From contig NZ_RHHS01000008.1 in assembly GCF_003710935.1 (NCBI RefSeq), positions 84,443-148,442 on the forward strand: a stretch of DNA of 64,000 bases, written 5' to 3'. The DNA comes from Brevibacillus gelatini. Its GTDB lineage: Bacteria > Bacillota > Bacilli > Brevibacillales > Brevibacillaceae. Both the position numbers and the translations under genes were made by a program. Position 1 is the first letter of the stretch. Every line of letters begins with the position of its first letter. The notes beneath the pieces are model-generated. The model saw nothing but the letters and a program-made list of their open reading frames with translations. It searched no databases and was not told the DNA's origin. This document shows, in pieces, positions 44,093 to 53,074 of the stretch.

Positions 44093-45592
44093 CTACTCCT
44101 CACCAATGGGACGCGTCTGTTTGCGTTTTGCTCGGGACATGCGGTTGCGATAGACGATGAACTTCATCGGTGCGCGCACGAGGCCGTTCAACAAGTCTGT
44201 CCACTGACGCGGCACACCGGGCGCCATGCACGGAGTGCCGAGCGAGGTCAGGTTGAGCAGATGCGCGAACAAAAAGGCCAGCATGAGCATCTGCCCGTAC
44301 ATCCCCATCAAGCCAGCCATCAAAATAAAGCCGTATCGCACCAGCCGAATGGCGTTGCTCATCAAAAAATTCGGCGGCACAAACGAGAGCAGCGCTGAGA
44401 TGGACACGAGAACGATCAGAATGTTGCTCGCCAGACCCGCCTGCACAGAGGCCGTCCCGATCACGATACCTCCGACGATACCGATGGTTTGCCCGATTTT
44501 CGTCGGCATGCGTATCCCGGCTTCCCGCAAAACTTCGATGACCAGCTCGATGAACAGCACTTCGATCACAGGAGGAAACGGAACCTGGCTGCGCGACTGG
44601 GACAAAATCGTCAACAAAGCGGGAGGAAGCATTTCCGGATGAAAGGTCAGGACAGATACGTAGCTCGATGTGAGCAAAATCGTGACAAACAGTCCGAAAA
44701 AGCGGATCATCCGCAGCAGGCTGGCGGTCGACCAGCGGTTGTAAAAGTCTTCGGGGCTGCTGAACATCTCCAGAAAGGAGGCGGGACAAATCGCCGCATC
44801 CGGGCTGCCGTTGAGCATAATGATGATGCGGCCGTCCAACAGCGCTGCTGTCACATTGTCAGGCCGCCCCGTCAGCCCGAACTGCGGGAACGGCGAGTAC
44901 GGCTTGTCCTCCAGCATCTGCTTCAACACGGGCATCCCGACAAAGCCCTGGTACTCGACGTTTTGAATCCGCGTTTTTACCCGCTCCACGTTTTCGTCAT
45001 TCGCGATATTTTCCAGGTACAGCACGGCTACCCTGTTCTTCGTCTCGGTGCCGATCGTGTAGGCGAGTATTTTCAGATTCGGCGTGGTCAGCCTGCGCCG
45101 CAGCATCGACAGATTGATTTCCAGCATCTCCACAAACGAATCCTGCGGCCCGAGCACAGTCGCCTCGCTCTCCGACTTCGTGATGGAGCGATGCTCGACC
45201 TGAAACGTATTGACGTGCAAAATCAGCTCCCTGTCCAGGAAAAACAGGATCGTATGGCCGCGCAGCAAATTGTTCATCAGCCTGCCCATGTCATCGGACT
45301 GGCACGGCTGCGCATAAGGCAACACCCGCAACGGGTCTTTTCCATCCGAGCGTTGCAACGGCAAAAAGACGGTTTCGTACACTTGCGTCAAATCTACCAT
45401 CGTATCTAGAAAAAAAACGTGTACCTCTTCCTCATTGATCGTCAAGGACAGACTGCTGAGGTCATCCACGTTCGCCAATTGTTCTTTTACCATGTGCGGC
45501 GTGATGCGTTCGCCGCGACCAGACGGCTGCTCGTGCCTTCTGGCTTCTGCGACCTTGGTTACTTGCTCTCTCCACCAATCTGTCGGCCTCAT
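44093..45592 (-). CDS. GerA-family spore germination protein (A subunit)
   Basis: 499 residues. N-terminal cytosolic domain of about 270 residues with the GerA blocks LRRRLTTPNLKI and RPDNVTAALLDGRIIIMLNG; C-terminal four to five helices (TILLTSSYVSVLTFHPEMLP, QTIGIVGGIVIGTASVQAG). Forms an oligomeric ion channel that opens on germination. ATG follows GAGGGGA. Four bases separate it from the B gene. The operon has only the A, B, C order, with no D gene. Confidence 0.92.
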   Translation of the reverse strand: MRPTDWWREQVTKVAEARRHEQPSGRGERITPHMVKEQLANVDDLSSLSLTINEEEVHVFFLDTMVDLTQVYETVFLPLQRSDGKDPLRVLPYAQPCQSDDMGRLMNNLLRGHTILFFLDRELILHVNTFQVEHRSITKSESEATVLGPQDSFVEMLEINLSMLRRRLTTPNLKILAYTIGTETKNRVAVLYLENIANDENVERVKTRIQNVEYQGFVGMPVLKQMLEDKPYSPFPQFGLTGRPDNVTAALLDGRIIIMLNGSPDAAICPASFLEMFSSPEDFYNRWSTASLLRMIRFFGLFVTILLTSSYVSVLTFHPEMLPPALLTILSQSRSQVPFPPVIEVLFIELVIEVLREAGIRMPTKIGQTIGIVGGIVIGTASVQAGLASNILIVLVSISALLSFVPPNFLMSNAIRLVRYGFILMAGLMGMYGQMLMLAFLFAHLLNLTSLGTPCMAPGVPRQWTDLLNGLVRAPMKFIVYRNRMSRAKRKQTRPIGEE

Positions 45593-45650
45593 GTTGAATC
45601 CCCTCGATCTGCAGGAAAATCCTTCTTACTTTGACCGATACGTGGTGATT

Positions 45651-46205
45651 TTATCCATTGGCGTGTGCTTTTGAAGGGAGTGGAGTAAGAGGCATTCGTG
45701 ATCCGAAACGAAAAATAATTCTGAATCGGCTCGCGCCAATGGACAATTGTTTTTGCAATCGACTGAACCAGGCTTTCAATTCCTCTTGTTCCTCAGGTTT
45801 TCGTTTATCGGGAGATGTGTGGAGCAGACGTTGTTCATGTCTACCCCGGCGATGAGTTGCCCGCGAATGGGTACGTTTTCGCGTAGCTTCTAGTGATTTG
45901 GAGAAAAGTTGAATGACATTGAACTTGTCTGCTACTACAGTTGCATCCTTCCAAACGCTTCGAACTATCTCAGCCATTCTATGAGCCAAGTCGGTCACAA
46001 CAACTTGTGGAGGCGTAGCAAAGGGCCAGTTCATGAGAGCGTTACGAACCTGTTTACGTGAACGACCTTCTGTGACCTGTCAGATATGTCCACTTTGTGC
46101 ATCCATGAGGTTGACACCGTACTTGTGTCCTATTGGTAGAGCAAATTCGTCCAAGCAGACCATGGTAGGCGCAAGACGCTCCTGTGGTAAACTTGTTAGA
46201 CAACG
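45651..46205 (-). pseudogene. ISL3-family transposase relic
   Basis: Reading on the minus strand: PTMVCLDEFALPIGHKYGVN, then DAQSGHI and a TGA stop near 46079, then QVTEGRSRKQVRNAL and VVVTDLAHRMAEIVRSVW, ATVVADKFNVIQLFSKSLEA. These are DDE-domain segments of ISL3-type transposases. Both the N-terminal zinc-ribbon part and the C-terminus are missing, and terminal repeats are not visible. Dead element. Confidence 0.75.
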
Positions 46206-46371
46206 TTAGATTTCATCTCTTTCAATGGTTTGTCTCGACAACAACCACGATGGAGGAACATCTACGTTTTTTCAATGTCTATCACGGATTTATGGTGATG
46301 AATCTTTAAATTGCAATTTTTACCTATATTTGTTATATTGTAAACAAATTACAAATATGGAGTTGTTGGAA

Positions 46372-47199
46372 GTGAAAAAGTTTTACTTAAGTGTTTTGGC
46401 TTTGAGCTTATCCCTATTAACTTTCGTTGCTCCTTCTACTGCTAAACAACCGCCGTCATGGGAAGAAGAAACTACTTTAACAAAAAAAGAAATCAATCGT
46501 ATAGTTGACGATATAGGGTTAACAGAAGAAGAACTTGCGAATTTCCCAGATGATGTACTCAAAGAATTACTTGAAAACAACGCTAAAAAGTTGGCATCTA
46601 ATAGTAAAACTGTAAGAGAAGAAGAATTTATGGATAAGAATACAATCACACCTCAAGTAGCTTTAGATGGTGGAATACTAGATTTAAACGCTACCGCATT
46701 TTCGGTAAATAGTGACATGACTGGTTATAAAAAGTTTTATTTATATGGAAGTTACGAATGGTCAAAAAGTCCTAAATGGGAACTTACAGACGGCTTGAGT
46801 ATTGGTTTTCCAGTTACATCAAAATGGTTCCTCCCGATGTCATCACGTGGAAAAGTTCAGCAGCATGAATACAGATATTGTTATAGACCTGACAACAATA
46901 CTTCTGCTAAATGGAGTTGTTCAACCTATACTACCCCTGATGATTGGGATCCTGGTGTTGGCGTAGGATCGAAAATTGATTTGGAAGCAATGCCAAGTAA
47001 TAATGCTCACAAAGGGTATATATCACAGTATGTATACGTCGAAAAAAATGAGTCTGGTACAGTAAACGTAAAATTTGAATATGGTCATCAAACTTGGACT
47101 TTGGGATCTGTTGCCTTTGCTGTCTATCCAGCAGGTTTTGCTATTGAACCGGCATCAGTTACTAAGGTTGAAGACTTCGGTATTGTGTTTCGATACTAA
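46372..47199 (+). CDS. Secreted protein of unknown function in AT-rich island
   Basis: 275 residues. Signal peptide (VKKFYLSVLALSLSLLTFVA) with likely cleavage after STA. Residues 35-100 are acidic and helical (LTEEELANFPDDVLKELLEN). The C-terminal 170 residues are rich in Tyr, Trp and beta strands (YKKFYLYGSYEWSKSPKWEL, YRYCYRPDNN with two Cys, HKGYISQYVYVEKNESG). No family recognised. G+C content is much lower than in the flanking rib and ger operons. The start is GTG with TATGGAG ahead. Confidence 0.65.
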   Translation: MKKFYLSVLALSLSLLTFVAPSTAKQPPSWEEETTLTKKEINRIVDDIGLTEEELANFPDDVLKELLENNAKKLASNSKTVREEEFMDKNTITPQVALDGGILDLNATAFSVNSDMTGYKKFYLYGSYEWSKSPKWELTDGLSIGFPVTSKWFLPMSSRGKVQQHEYRYCYRPDNNTSAKWSCSTYTTPDDWDPGVGVGSKIDLEAMPSNNAHKGYISQYVYVEKNESGTVNVKFEYGHQTWTLGSVAFAVYPAGFAIEPASVTKVEDFGIVFRY

Positions 47200-47210
47200 T
47201 CTATATAACT

Positions 47211-47250
47211 AAAACTAGATCCTCCCTAAAGTAAGAGAGGATCTAGTTTT
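47211..47250 (+). terminator. Terminator of the secreted-protein gene
   Basis: A perfect 14-bp stem AAAACTAGATCCTC/GAGGATCTAGTTTT. Confidence 0.85.
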
Positions 47251-47315
47251 AGTTATGGTGAATTTATTACAATCAGAAACAATAATTGGCCAACTTTTTT
47301 GGGGAGTGATTACTT

Positions 47316-47516
47316 TTGAAAATTTTCTACTTATCATTCTACCTATCAATAATGGTTATCGTAGCGTTATCATTCATATGGAATCTTATTGAAGTAATGA
47401 AAGCATTAACTGAAAAAAACAATACAAGATTTAAAACCGCTAAAACAGTATCCATAATTAGTTTCTTACTTCTCCTTGTCCTCTATATCATTATTTTTGA
47501 ATACATCGGGCGTTAA
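47316..47516 (+). CDS. Small two-helix membrane protein in AT-rich island
   Basis: 66 residues: two hydrophobic helices (LSIMVIVALSFIWNLIEVM and ISFLLLLVLYIIIFEYI) around a basic loop (EKNNTRFKTAKT). TTG start with GGGGAGTG at 7 bases. It follows the secreted protein; size and position would suit an immunity or anchor protein, but there is no direct evidence. Confidence 0.55.
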   Translation: MKIFYLSFYLSIMVIVALSFIWNLIEVMKALTEKNNTRFKTAKTVSIISFLLLLVLYIIIFEYIGR

Positions 47517-47518
47517 CC

Positions 47519-47686
47519 ATGACGATCAAAGCATTAGCGAAAGATTGCCGAGCCATCGAGGACGTTCATGAGATGCTCAAGAACCTCTTCCGTGACACCA
47601 TCCAGCAGTTGTTTGAAGCGGAAATGGACGATCATTTAGGCTATGCCAAACATAATGCTGACGATGCCTTACGGAAAATTATCTAA
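47519..47686 (+). mobile_element. IS256-family transposase relic (N-terminus)
   Basis: A 55-codon frame (AIEDVHEMLKNLFRDTIQQL, FEAEMDDHLGYAKHNADD) matches the start of mutator/IS256 transposases and then stops. The ATG overlaps the end of the upstream gene region. The catalytic part is absent; compare the C-terminal relic at 10128. Confidence 0.75.
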
Positions 47687-48100
47687 CTGGCAACCATGGA
47701 GGCATCAAATAAATGAACCATGCCACTTCGGTGCTGGAAAGAATGTATATCGCAACTGGCCATCCATTTTGGAAGCCGCTTGCAAGGGGAACTGTCCGCA
47801 TAAAGAGGCTGTTAGGTCGGCCTGACATGGAGCCTCTGCGGGCATGATTCCTTGCGATTGGGCGATGCCAGTCAACCATGCATAGCATGGCTAACGAATC
47901 TATCATGCCCGCTCCTCCATGTAAAGCCGTTGACGTAACTATTCACCTGTTAAAAACCCATTTACACAAAAAAAATTACATTACTCTTCCTACCAGGCAT
48001 TCCCTTTACTTTCCTTCATTGGTTTAGCACTTCATTCACAAAAAATATCAGCCAAATAACATGAATCAAGAATGGGATCTATGTGTGCTTTCGGGCAAAC
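47687..48100. other. Intergenic stretch with no clear gene
   Basis: I see no coding region. CGGGCATGAT at 47839-47848 and ATCATGCCCG at 47902-47911 form an inverted repeat, perhaps the remains of another insertion element. Confidence 0.4.
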
Positions 48101-48105
48101 GAAAA

Positions 48106-48127
48106 AACGGGAGCCGCAGCCCCCGTT
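48106..48127 (-). terminator. Terminator of the rib operon
   Basis: AACGGGGGC/GCTCCCGTT-type stem and T6 on the minus strand, 29 bases after ribH. Confidence 0.8.
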
Positions 48128-48155
48128 TCGCACCCAGACAAGCGATTCGTGTCGC

Positions 48156-48620
48156 TTAGGCGAACTGTTTGGACAGGTTCGCCATTTCAATGGCGGCCGT
48201 TGCCGCTTCCCAGCCTTTGTTGCCCGCTTTTGTCCCGGCGCGCTCAACCGCTTGCTCGATGTTGTCCGTCGTCAGCACGCCAAAAATGACCGGAATCCCC
48301 GTGGAAAGCGACAATGATGCCACACCTTTGGCTACTTCGTTGCAAACGTAGTCAAAGTGCGGAGTCGCCCCGCGGATGACCGCGCCCAGTGTCACAATCG
48401 CATCGTAGCGGCCGGATTCGGCCATTTTTTTGGCAATCAGCGGAATCTCAAAAGCGCCGGGCACCCAGGCCACATCTACGCTGTCTTCCTCTACGCCGTG
48501 GCGCTTCAACGCATCGAGCGCACCGCCTACCAGTTTGCTGACGATCAGCTCGTTAAATCGTCCCGCTACAATCCCTACGCGCAAACCCGTTCCTACCAGA
48601 TGTCCTTCAAATGTTCTCAT
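48156..48620 (-). CDS. ribH: Lumazine synthase RibH
   Basis: 154 residues, same length as the B. subtilis enzyme. It condenses the pyrimidinedione with 3,4-dihydroxy-2-butanone 4-phosphate. Motifs: [37 protein letters not shown] (with catalytic His) and [12 protein letters not shown]. The ATG at 48620 follows AAGGAGA; an in-frame GTG 3 codons upstream touches the site. Last gene of ribD-ribE-ribBA-ribH. Confidence 0.95.
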   Translation of the reverse strand: MRTFEGHLVGTGLRVGIVAGRFNELIVSKLVGGALDALKRHGVEEDSVDVAWVPGAFEIPLIAKKMAESGRYDAIVTLGAVIRGATPHFDYVCNEVAKGVASLSLSTGIPVIFGVLTTDNIEQAVERAGTKAGNKGWEAATAAIEMANLSKQFA

Positions 48621-48634
48621 CTTCTCCACTCTCC

Positions 48635-49834
48635 TTAGCCTTTGATATGCAGCAGGTGTCCCAGCTTTTCCTGCTTGGTCGACAAATACCGTTTGTTGTG
48701 CGGATGCGTCGGCATTTGCAGCGGCACCCGTTCCTCCACTTTCAGTCCGTAGCCGTCCAGCCCCCGGATTTTGCGTGGGTTATTGGTCAAAAGCCGCATT
48801 CTCTGCACGCCCAGGTCGCGGAGAATTTGCGCCCCGATGCCGTAATCGCGCAGATCGGCAGGGAAGCCGAGCTTTTCGTTCGCCTCCACCGTATCCAGCC
48901 CTTCCTCCTGCAGCTTGTAGGCACGCAGCTTGTTGATTAGCCCGATGCCGCGGCCTTCCTGACGCATGTACAAAAGAATGCCGGAGCCCTCCGCCTCGAT
49001 CTGCTCCAGCGCCGCATGCAGTTGCGGGCCACAATCGCAGCGGTGGGAGCCGAAAATATCTCCTGTGAGACACTCGGAATGCACCCGGACGAGAACGGGC
49101 TTGTCCGTACCAATTTCGCCCTTGATAAGCGCCACGTGTTCTTTGCCGTCCAGCTCGTTCGTATAGGCGGCGATCCGGAAATCGCCGTAGCTCGTCGGCA
49201 GGCTCACTTCGATTTCTTTTCGCACGAGGGACTCAGTGCGCATCCGGTAGGCGATCAGATCGGCAATCGTAATCAGCTTCAAGTCGAAGCGGCGAGCGAT
49301 CTCCACAAGCTGCGGCAGCCGTGCCATCGAACCATCCTCGTTCATGATTTCGCAAATGACCCCTGCGGGCACGCTCCCCGCCAGCCGGGCGAGGTCCACC
49401 GCCGCTTCAGTATGGCCCGCCCGCCGCAGAACACCTCCGGCTCTGGCAATCAGCGGAAAAATGTGCCCCGGCCTGCGGAAGTCCTCTGCCGTTTTCTGCT
49501 CATCCAGCATCGCCAGCACGGTCTGCGAGCGCTCTTGTGCCGAAATGCCGGTATGCGTGCTCACCTCGTCGATGGATACGGTAAACGCCGTCCCTTGCTT
49601 GTCCGTGTTATGCTCGACCATCGGGGTGAGCGCAAGCCGCGCCGCCCGTTCCTCTGTCACCGGGACGCAGACAAGACCGCGCCCGTGCGTCACCATAAAG
49701 TTAATCATCTCCGGCGTAGCCGCTTCCGCCAGGCAGACGAAATCCCCTTCGTTTTCCCGATCCTCGTCATCCACGACGATGACGGCTTTTCCTTGCCGCA
49801 AATCTTCGAGCGCCTCTTCTATGCGATGAAACAT
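48635..49834 (-). CDS. ribBA: Bifunctional DHBP synthase/GTP cyclohydrolase II RibBA
   Basis: 399 residues. N-terminal RibB half: [14 protein letters not shown] (metal Glu), [24 protein letters not shown]-terminal RibA half: zinc cysteines in [20 protein letters not shown] and [12 protein letters not shown]. It makes both precursors of riboflavin. ATG at 49834 follows GAGGAGG. The 14-base gap to ribH shows operon structure. Confidence 0.96.
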   Translation of the reverse strand: MFHRIEEALEDLRQGKAVIVVDDEDRENEGDFVCLAEAATPEMINFMVTHGRGLVCVPVTEERAARLALTPMVEHNTDKQGTAFTVSIDEVSTHTGISAQERSQTVLAMLDEQKTAEDFRRPGHIFPLIARAGGVLRRAGHTEAAVDLARLAGSVPAGVICEIMNEDGSMARLPQLVEIARRFDLKLITIADLIAYRMRTESLVRKEIEVSLPTSYGDFRIAAYTNELDGKEHVALIKGEIGTDKPVLVRVHSECLTGDIFGSHRCDCGPQLHAALEQIEAEGSGILLYMRQEGRGIGLINKLRAYKLQEEGLDTVEANEKLGFPADLRDYGIGAQILRDLGVQRMRLLTNNPRKIRGLDGYGLKVEERVPLQMPTHPHNKRYLSTKQEKLGHLLHIKG

Positions 49835-49853
49835 GGAACTTGTCCCTCCTCGT

Positions 49854-50522
49854 TCAGACGAATCCGTTTTCCTGCAAAAAAGCCAGACTGAGTTTCCCGC
49901 CTTTTGCTTCGACCTGATTGCCTGCTGGCTGGCCACGATAGCCCAAAAGCCGCTCAACGTACTTGCCGATGATGTCTGTCTCCAGATTCACCTGATCGCC
50001 CGCGCGCCGATCCTGCAGGCTGGTCGCTGCCAGCGTATGCGGAATGATCGACACCGAAAAATGCGCATCGGCAACGTCTACGACCGTAAGACTGATGCCG
50101 TCGACGCAGATCGAGCCTTGCCTGATGACGTATCGTAACAGCTCTGGCGCAGCTTCGATGCGAAACAGCACAGCGTTGGCGTGCGGCTCGCGGGACAAAA
50201 TCGTGCCTGTTCCGTCCACATGCCCGGAGACGATATGCCCGCCAAAGCGGTCGCCCAGCCGCATCGCCCGCTCCAGATTGACCCGCTGGCCTGGGCGCAA
50301 GTGGCGCAGGCTCGTCTTTTTCATCGTCTCCGGCATGACGTCCACGCTAAAATGCCGCTCCGAAAAAGACGTGACCGTCAGGCAAATGCCGTTGACAGCA
50401 ATACTGTCGCCGAGCTTGACGTCTTCCAGCACCCGCTGCGCCCGAATCACGAGCCTGCTCGCCTGATCGTTGCCCGTGATGGATGCCAGAACCCCTACTT
50501 CCTCCACCAGTCCGGTAAACAT
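49854..50522 (-). CDS. ribE: Riboflavin synthase alpha subunit RibE
   Basis: 222 residues with the two lumazine-binding half domains: [15 protein letters not shown] at the N-terminus and the repeat at [20 protein letters not shown], each followed by a VNGICLT or VDGISLT strand. It dismutates 6,7-dimethyl-8-ribityllumazine to riboflavin. ATG follows AAAGGAGG. Confidence 0.95.
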   Translation of the reverse strand: MFTGLVEEVGVLASITGNDQASRLVIRAQRVLEDVKLGDSIAVNGICLTVTSFSERHFSVDVMPETMKKTSLRHLRPGQRVNLERAMRLGDRFGGHIVSGHVDGTGTILSREPHANAVLFRIEAAPELLRYVIRQGSICVDGISLTVVDVADAHFSVSIIPHTLAATSLQDRRAGDQVNLETDIIGKYVERLLGYRGQPAGNQVEAKGGKLSLAFLQENGFV

Positions 50523-50564
50523 CGGCCTTTCCTCCTTTTGTTTCCTGAAAACAGCTCCCTGCTA

Positions 50565-51665
50565 CTACTTCTCCCACAGCGGATAACCGCTTATGCACAC
50601 ATCGCTTTCATCCAGCAGCTCGACACTCGTATTTTCAAGCCGGACAGCCTGATCCATCGTGGCGAAGCCCTGTCCGCCAATTGGCGTGGGTGCGCTGTTT
50701 CCGCCGATCAACTTTAGCGATACGTAGCTAATCATTTTCTGGATGGCGCGCGCCTGCAAAAACGCTCCGTTCACAGCCTGCCCGCCTTCTACCAGCAGAG
50801 AAGTAATGCCCTGCTCTCCCAGCGTGTCCAGCACGTATTCCACCGTAATCTGTCCGCTTGCCACAAACAGCCTGACACCTTTTGCCGCCATTGCCGCACG
50901 CTTCTCTGCCGGGGCCGCCTCTGTCGTGAAAATCCAGGTCGGCGCATCCGTATTCGCAATCACGCGCGCTGTGAGCGGCGTGCGCAGTTGGCTGTCCAGG
51001 ATGATCCGCACAGGCTGCCGTCCATACAGTTGCTCCCCTTGTCTGGCCGTCAACAGCGGATCATCTGCCAGCACGGTTCCGACGCCGACCAGAATCGCGT
51101 CGTGCTGTCTGCGCAGCTCGTGCACCTCCGCCCGCGCCCGCTCCCCCGTGATCCAGCGGCTGTGCCCCGTGACCGAAGCGATTTTGCCGTCCAGGGTGCT
51201 TGCCGTTTTCACCGTGACAAACGGGCGCTTCGTCGTGATGTAATGGAAAAACACTTCGTTGAGCCTTTGTGCTTCCGACTCACCGACTCCGACAACCACT
51301 TCCACGCCTGCGGCGCGCAGCTTCTCCACGCCTTTTCCAGCCACAAGCGGATTTGGGTCCAAGGTCGCAATGACGGCCCGGCGAACGCCCGCCGCGACCA
51401 CCGCATCGGCGCAAGGGGGCGTTTTTCCGTAATGACTGCACGGCTCCAGCGTCACATACAAGGTAGCGCCAGCCGCCTTTTCCCCAGCCATGCGCAGCGC
51501 ATGCACTTCCGCATGCGGCTCGCCCGCACGCAGATGCGCTCCCATGCCTACAACAGTTCCGTTGTTCACCAGGACTGCACCGACCAGTGGATTGGGGCTC
51601 GTCTGACCTTGTGCCGAACGCGCCAGATCCAGCGCCAATGCCATGAACCGCCTGTCCTGCTCCAT
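50565..51665 (-). CDS. ribD: Bifunctional deaminase/reductase RibD
   Basis: 366 residues. Deaminase zinc motifs GEPHAEVHAL and PCSHYGKTPPCADAV in the first 85 residues; reductase domain from about residue 145 (VTVKTASTLDGKIA, SRWITG, ILVGVGTVLADDP, LLVEGGQAVNGAFL). ATG at 51665 follows AGAGGAGG. The frame extends upstream through the riboswitch but that is not coding. First gene of the operon. Confidence 0.95.
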   Translation of the reverse strand: MEQDRRFMALALDLARSAQGQTSPNPLVGAVLVNNGTVVGMGAHLRAGEPHAEVHALRMAGEKAAGATLYVTLEPCSHYGKTPPCADAVVAAGVRRAVIATLDPNPLVAGKGVEKLRAAGVEVVVGVGESEAQRLNEVFFHYITTKRPFVTVKTASTLDGKIASVTGHSRWITGERARAEVHELRRQHDAILVGVGTVLADDPLLTARQGEQLYGRQPVRIILDSQLRTPLTARVIANTDAPTWIFTTEAAPAEKRAAMAAKGVRLFVASGQITVEYVLDTLGEQGITSLLVEGGQAVNGAFLQARAIQKMISYVSLKLIGGNSAPTPIGGQGFATMDQAVRLENTSVELLDESDVCISGYPLWEK

Positions 51666-51702
51666 GTAAAACCTCCTCTTTCCTGCATGGATTCCAGCCA
51701 AA

Positions 51703-51736
51703 ACAAAAAGCCCTGGAAACTTCAGTGTCTCAGGGC
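51703..51736 (-). terminator. Expression-platform terminator of the proximal FMN riboswitch
   Basis: GCCCTG (51731-51736 on the minus strand) pairs with CAGGGC (51710-51715), then T5 and T4 follow; 38 bases before the ribD start. Confidence 0.8.
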
Positions 51737-51800
51737 ATAGGGAAAGAAGCCTTCTTGCATTCGTTTTTTGCAAAAAACGATGCCAAAAAGCTTGGGTCAA

Positions 51801-51940
51801 ATCTTCTTCCATCCGGACTTTACCGTCGGCTCTGGATTTGCACCAGATCAGTCGCCGACCGTTACGGTCAACGAGTCGCGGGCTAAAGACGATTGGATCG
51901 CCATCACCGCCGGTCAGGAATTTCACCTTGCCCTGAAGAT
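51801..51940 (-). promoter_or_regulatory. FMN riboswitch, proximal copy
   Basis: RFN element: on the minus strand AAGGTGAAATTCCTGACCGG, then AGCCCGCGAC, a variable stem, GGTGCAAATCC, CCGACGGT and AGTCCGGATG, in the consensus order. Closing stem ATCTTC with GAAGAT. Binding FMN is expected to favour the terminator at 51703. It has a longer variable arm than the distal copy. Confidence 0.93.
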
Positions 51941-51961
51941 TTTGCTATGAAGTTGTCCAAC

Positions 51962-51993
51962 AAAAAACGCCCACGAGCACATACTCAGGGCGT
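51962..51993 (-). terminator. Expression-platform terminator of the distal FMN riboswitch
   Basis: ACGCCC pairs with GGGCGT and T6 follows on the minus strand. The loop starts TGAGTATGTGC, and the general layout (a CCCTGAG element next to the arm) is like that of the proximal terminator. Confidence 0.8.
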
Positions 51994-52048
51994 AGAGAAA
52001 GAAGCCTCGTGACTGCCTGTTTTTGAAAAACAGCGTCGAGGCCATGCC

Positions 52049-52195
52049 AATACCTTCTCCCATCCGGACTTTACCGTCGGCCTTGGAATTGCACCAAGTC
52101 AGTCGCTATCCAGTTGCAATAGCGAGTCGCGGGCTCAGACGTGCGTTCGTCATTACCGCCGGTCGGGAATTTCACCCTACCCTGAAGGCTGGTAT
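52049..52195 (-). promoter_or_regulatory. FMN riboswitch, distal copy
   Basis: Second complete RFN element: AGGGTGAAATTCCCGACCGG, AGCCCGCGAC, GGTGCAATTCC, CCGACGGT and AGTCCGGATG all present. Closing stem ATACCTTC with GAAGG..GGTAT. It lies right behind the promoter. Confidence 0.93.
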
Positions 52196-52208
52196 TCAGT
52201 TACCGTAA

Positions 52209-52238
52209 AGTATAACACATTTTTCACGTTCACTGTCA
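52209..52238 (-). promoter_or_regulatory. Promoter of the rib operon
   Basis: TGACAG (52233-52238) and TATACT (52209-52214) with an 18-base spacer on the minus strand, just ahead of the distal riboswitch. Confidence 0.6.
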
Positions 52239-52280
52239 TTTTTTTAAAACAGAAGTGTCAGTCCGCACCCGCCAGACCCG

Positions 52281-52931
52281 CTACAAAATGTGCAGCAGCT
52301 CGCGCAAATCGGCGATATACGCCTGTGGCGCCACGTTATGCCGTTCCATCTCCTGCGGGTTTGACTGGTAGGCGATAAACGCCACCTCCCCGTCCTGGGC
52401 GGCTTTTCCGTCAATCCAGGAATCCCCAACCATCGTCCAGGCTGTCGCAGGCAGCTCGGGATACTGTCTGCGAATGTAGTGAATCCCGGACGGATGCGGC
52501 TTCAACGTCGTCATCTGCTCGCGCGCCACGATCTCCTCGAAGCAGCCCGCGATGCCCGTGCGGCGCAACGCTTCCTCTGCGGCGATATAAGCGTTGTTCG
52601 TCAAAATGAACAGATGATGCCGATCCTTGAGTATGGCGAGCACTTCCTGTACATGGTTCTCCAGGACAGCTTCGTGCATCCCCGCCTTTTCGATCTCCGT
52701 CACAGCTGCCCACATCTCCTGTTCAAGCCGGCTGGTCAGCCTGCCCGATGTCCGGCCGATCTCGATCAGCTGCGAAGCGGTGTGGCTCTGCCAGTCGAAT
52801 GTCGGTTCAATCAGGCCGTGCTCCGTCCATAGCCGAAAAATAGCCTTTTTCATCTCCGAAAAGTTGATCCTCGATTGCAGCAGCGTGTTGTCCATGTCGA
52901 AAATGACGCCTGTTGGAAAATGTCTCTTCAT
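52281..52931 (-). CDS. HAD-family phosphatase
   Basis: 216 residues. Motif I GVIFDMDNTLLQS, motif II FILTNNAYI, motif III Lys in TTLKPHPSG, motif IV VGDSWIDGKAA; cap type C1. Phosphoglycolate-phosphatase-like, substrate unknown. ATG at 52931 follows GGGAGG. It ends 43 bases before the rib promoter on the same strand, so it may read into the rib leader; no terminator seen. Confidence 0.83.
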   Translation of the reverse strand: MKRHFPTGVIFDMDNTLLQSRINFSEMKKAIFRLWTEHGLIEPTFDWQSHTASQLIEIGRTSGRLTSRLEQEMWAAVTEIEKAGMHEAVLENHVQEVLAILKDRHHLFILTNNAYIAAEEALRRTGIAGCFEEIVAREQMTTLKPHPSGIHYIRRQYPELPATAWTMVGDSWIDGKAAQDGEVAFIAYQSNPQEMERHNVAPQAYIADLRELLHIL

Positions 52932-53074
52932 CGCCAGCCTCCCTGTCTCGTCCTTTCCCGTCTCTTGTACCCTGTCAGCCACATTGTCTTCAGTATAGCA
53001 AACAAGCTGCTTCCCCGATCACTGAAAAAAGCGACAGCCCATGCGCTGCCGCTTCTTCCTTTTCCATCGCACCT

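Noticed and set aside
46225..46371. An upstream extension of the secreted-protein gene (start at 46225)
   Set aside because: The added residues lie before the signal peptide, have no ribosome site and fall in IS-relic sequence. The GTG at 46372 has a good site and gives a normal signal peptide.
47839..47911. Inverted repeat CGGGCATGAT/ATCATGCCCG as an attachment site or IS end
   Set aside because: Only one pair is present, with no transposase frame between and no target duplication, so I left it as an unexplained intergenic hairpin.
51666..51926. N-terminal extension of ribD through the leader (open frame to 51926)
   Set aside because: The extension is the translated shadow of the FMN aptamer and its terminator; the ATG at 51665 has AGAGGAGG and matches normal RibD length.
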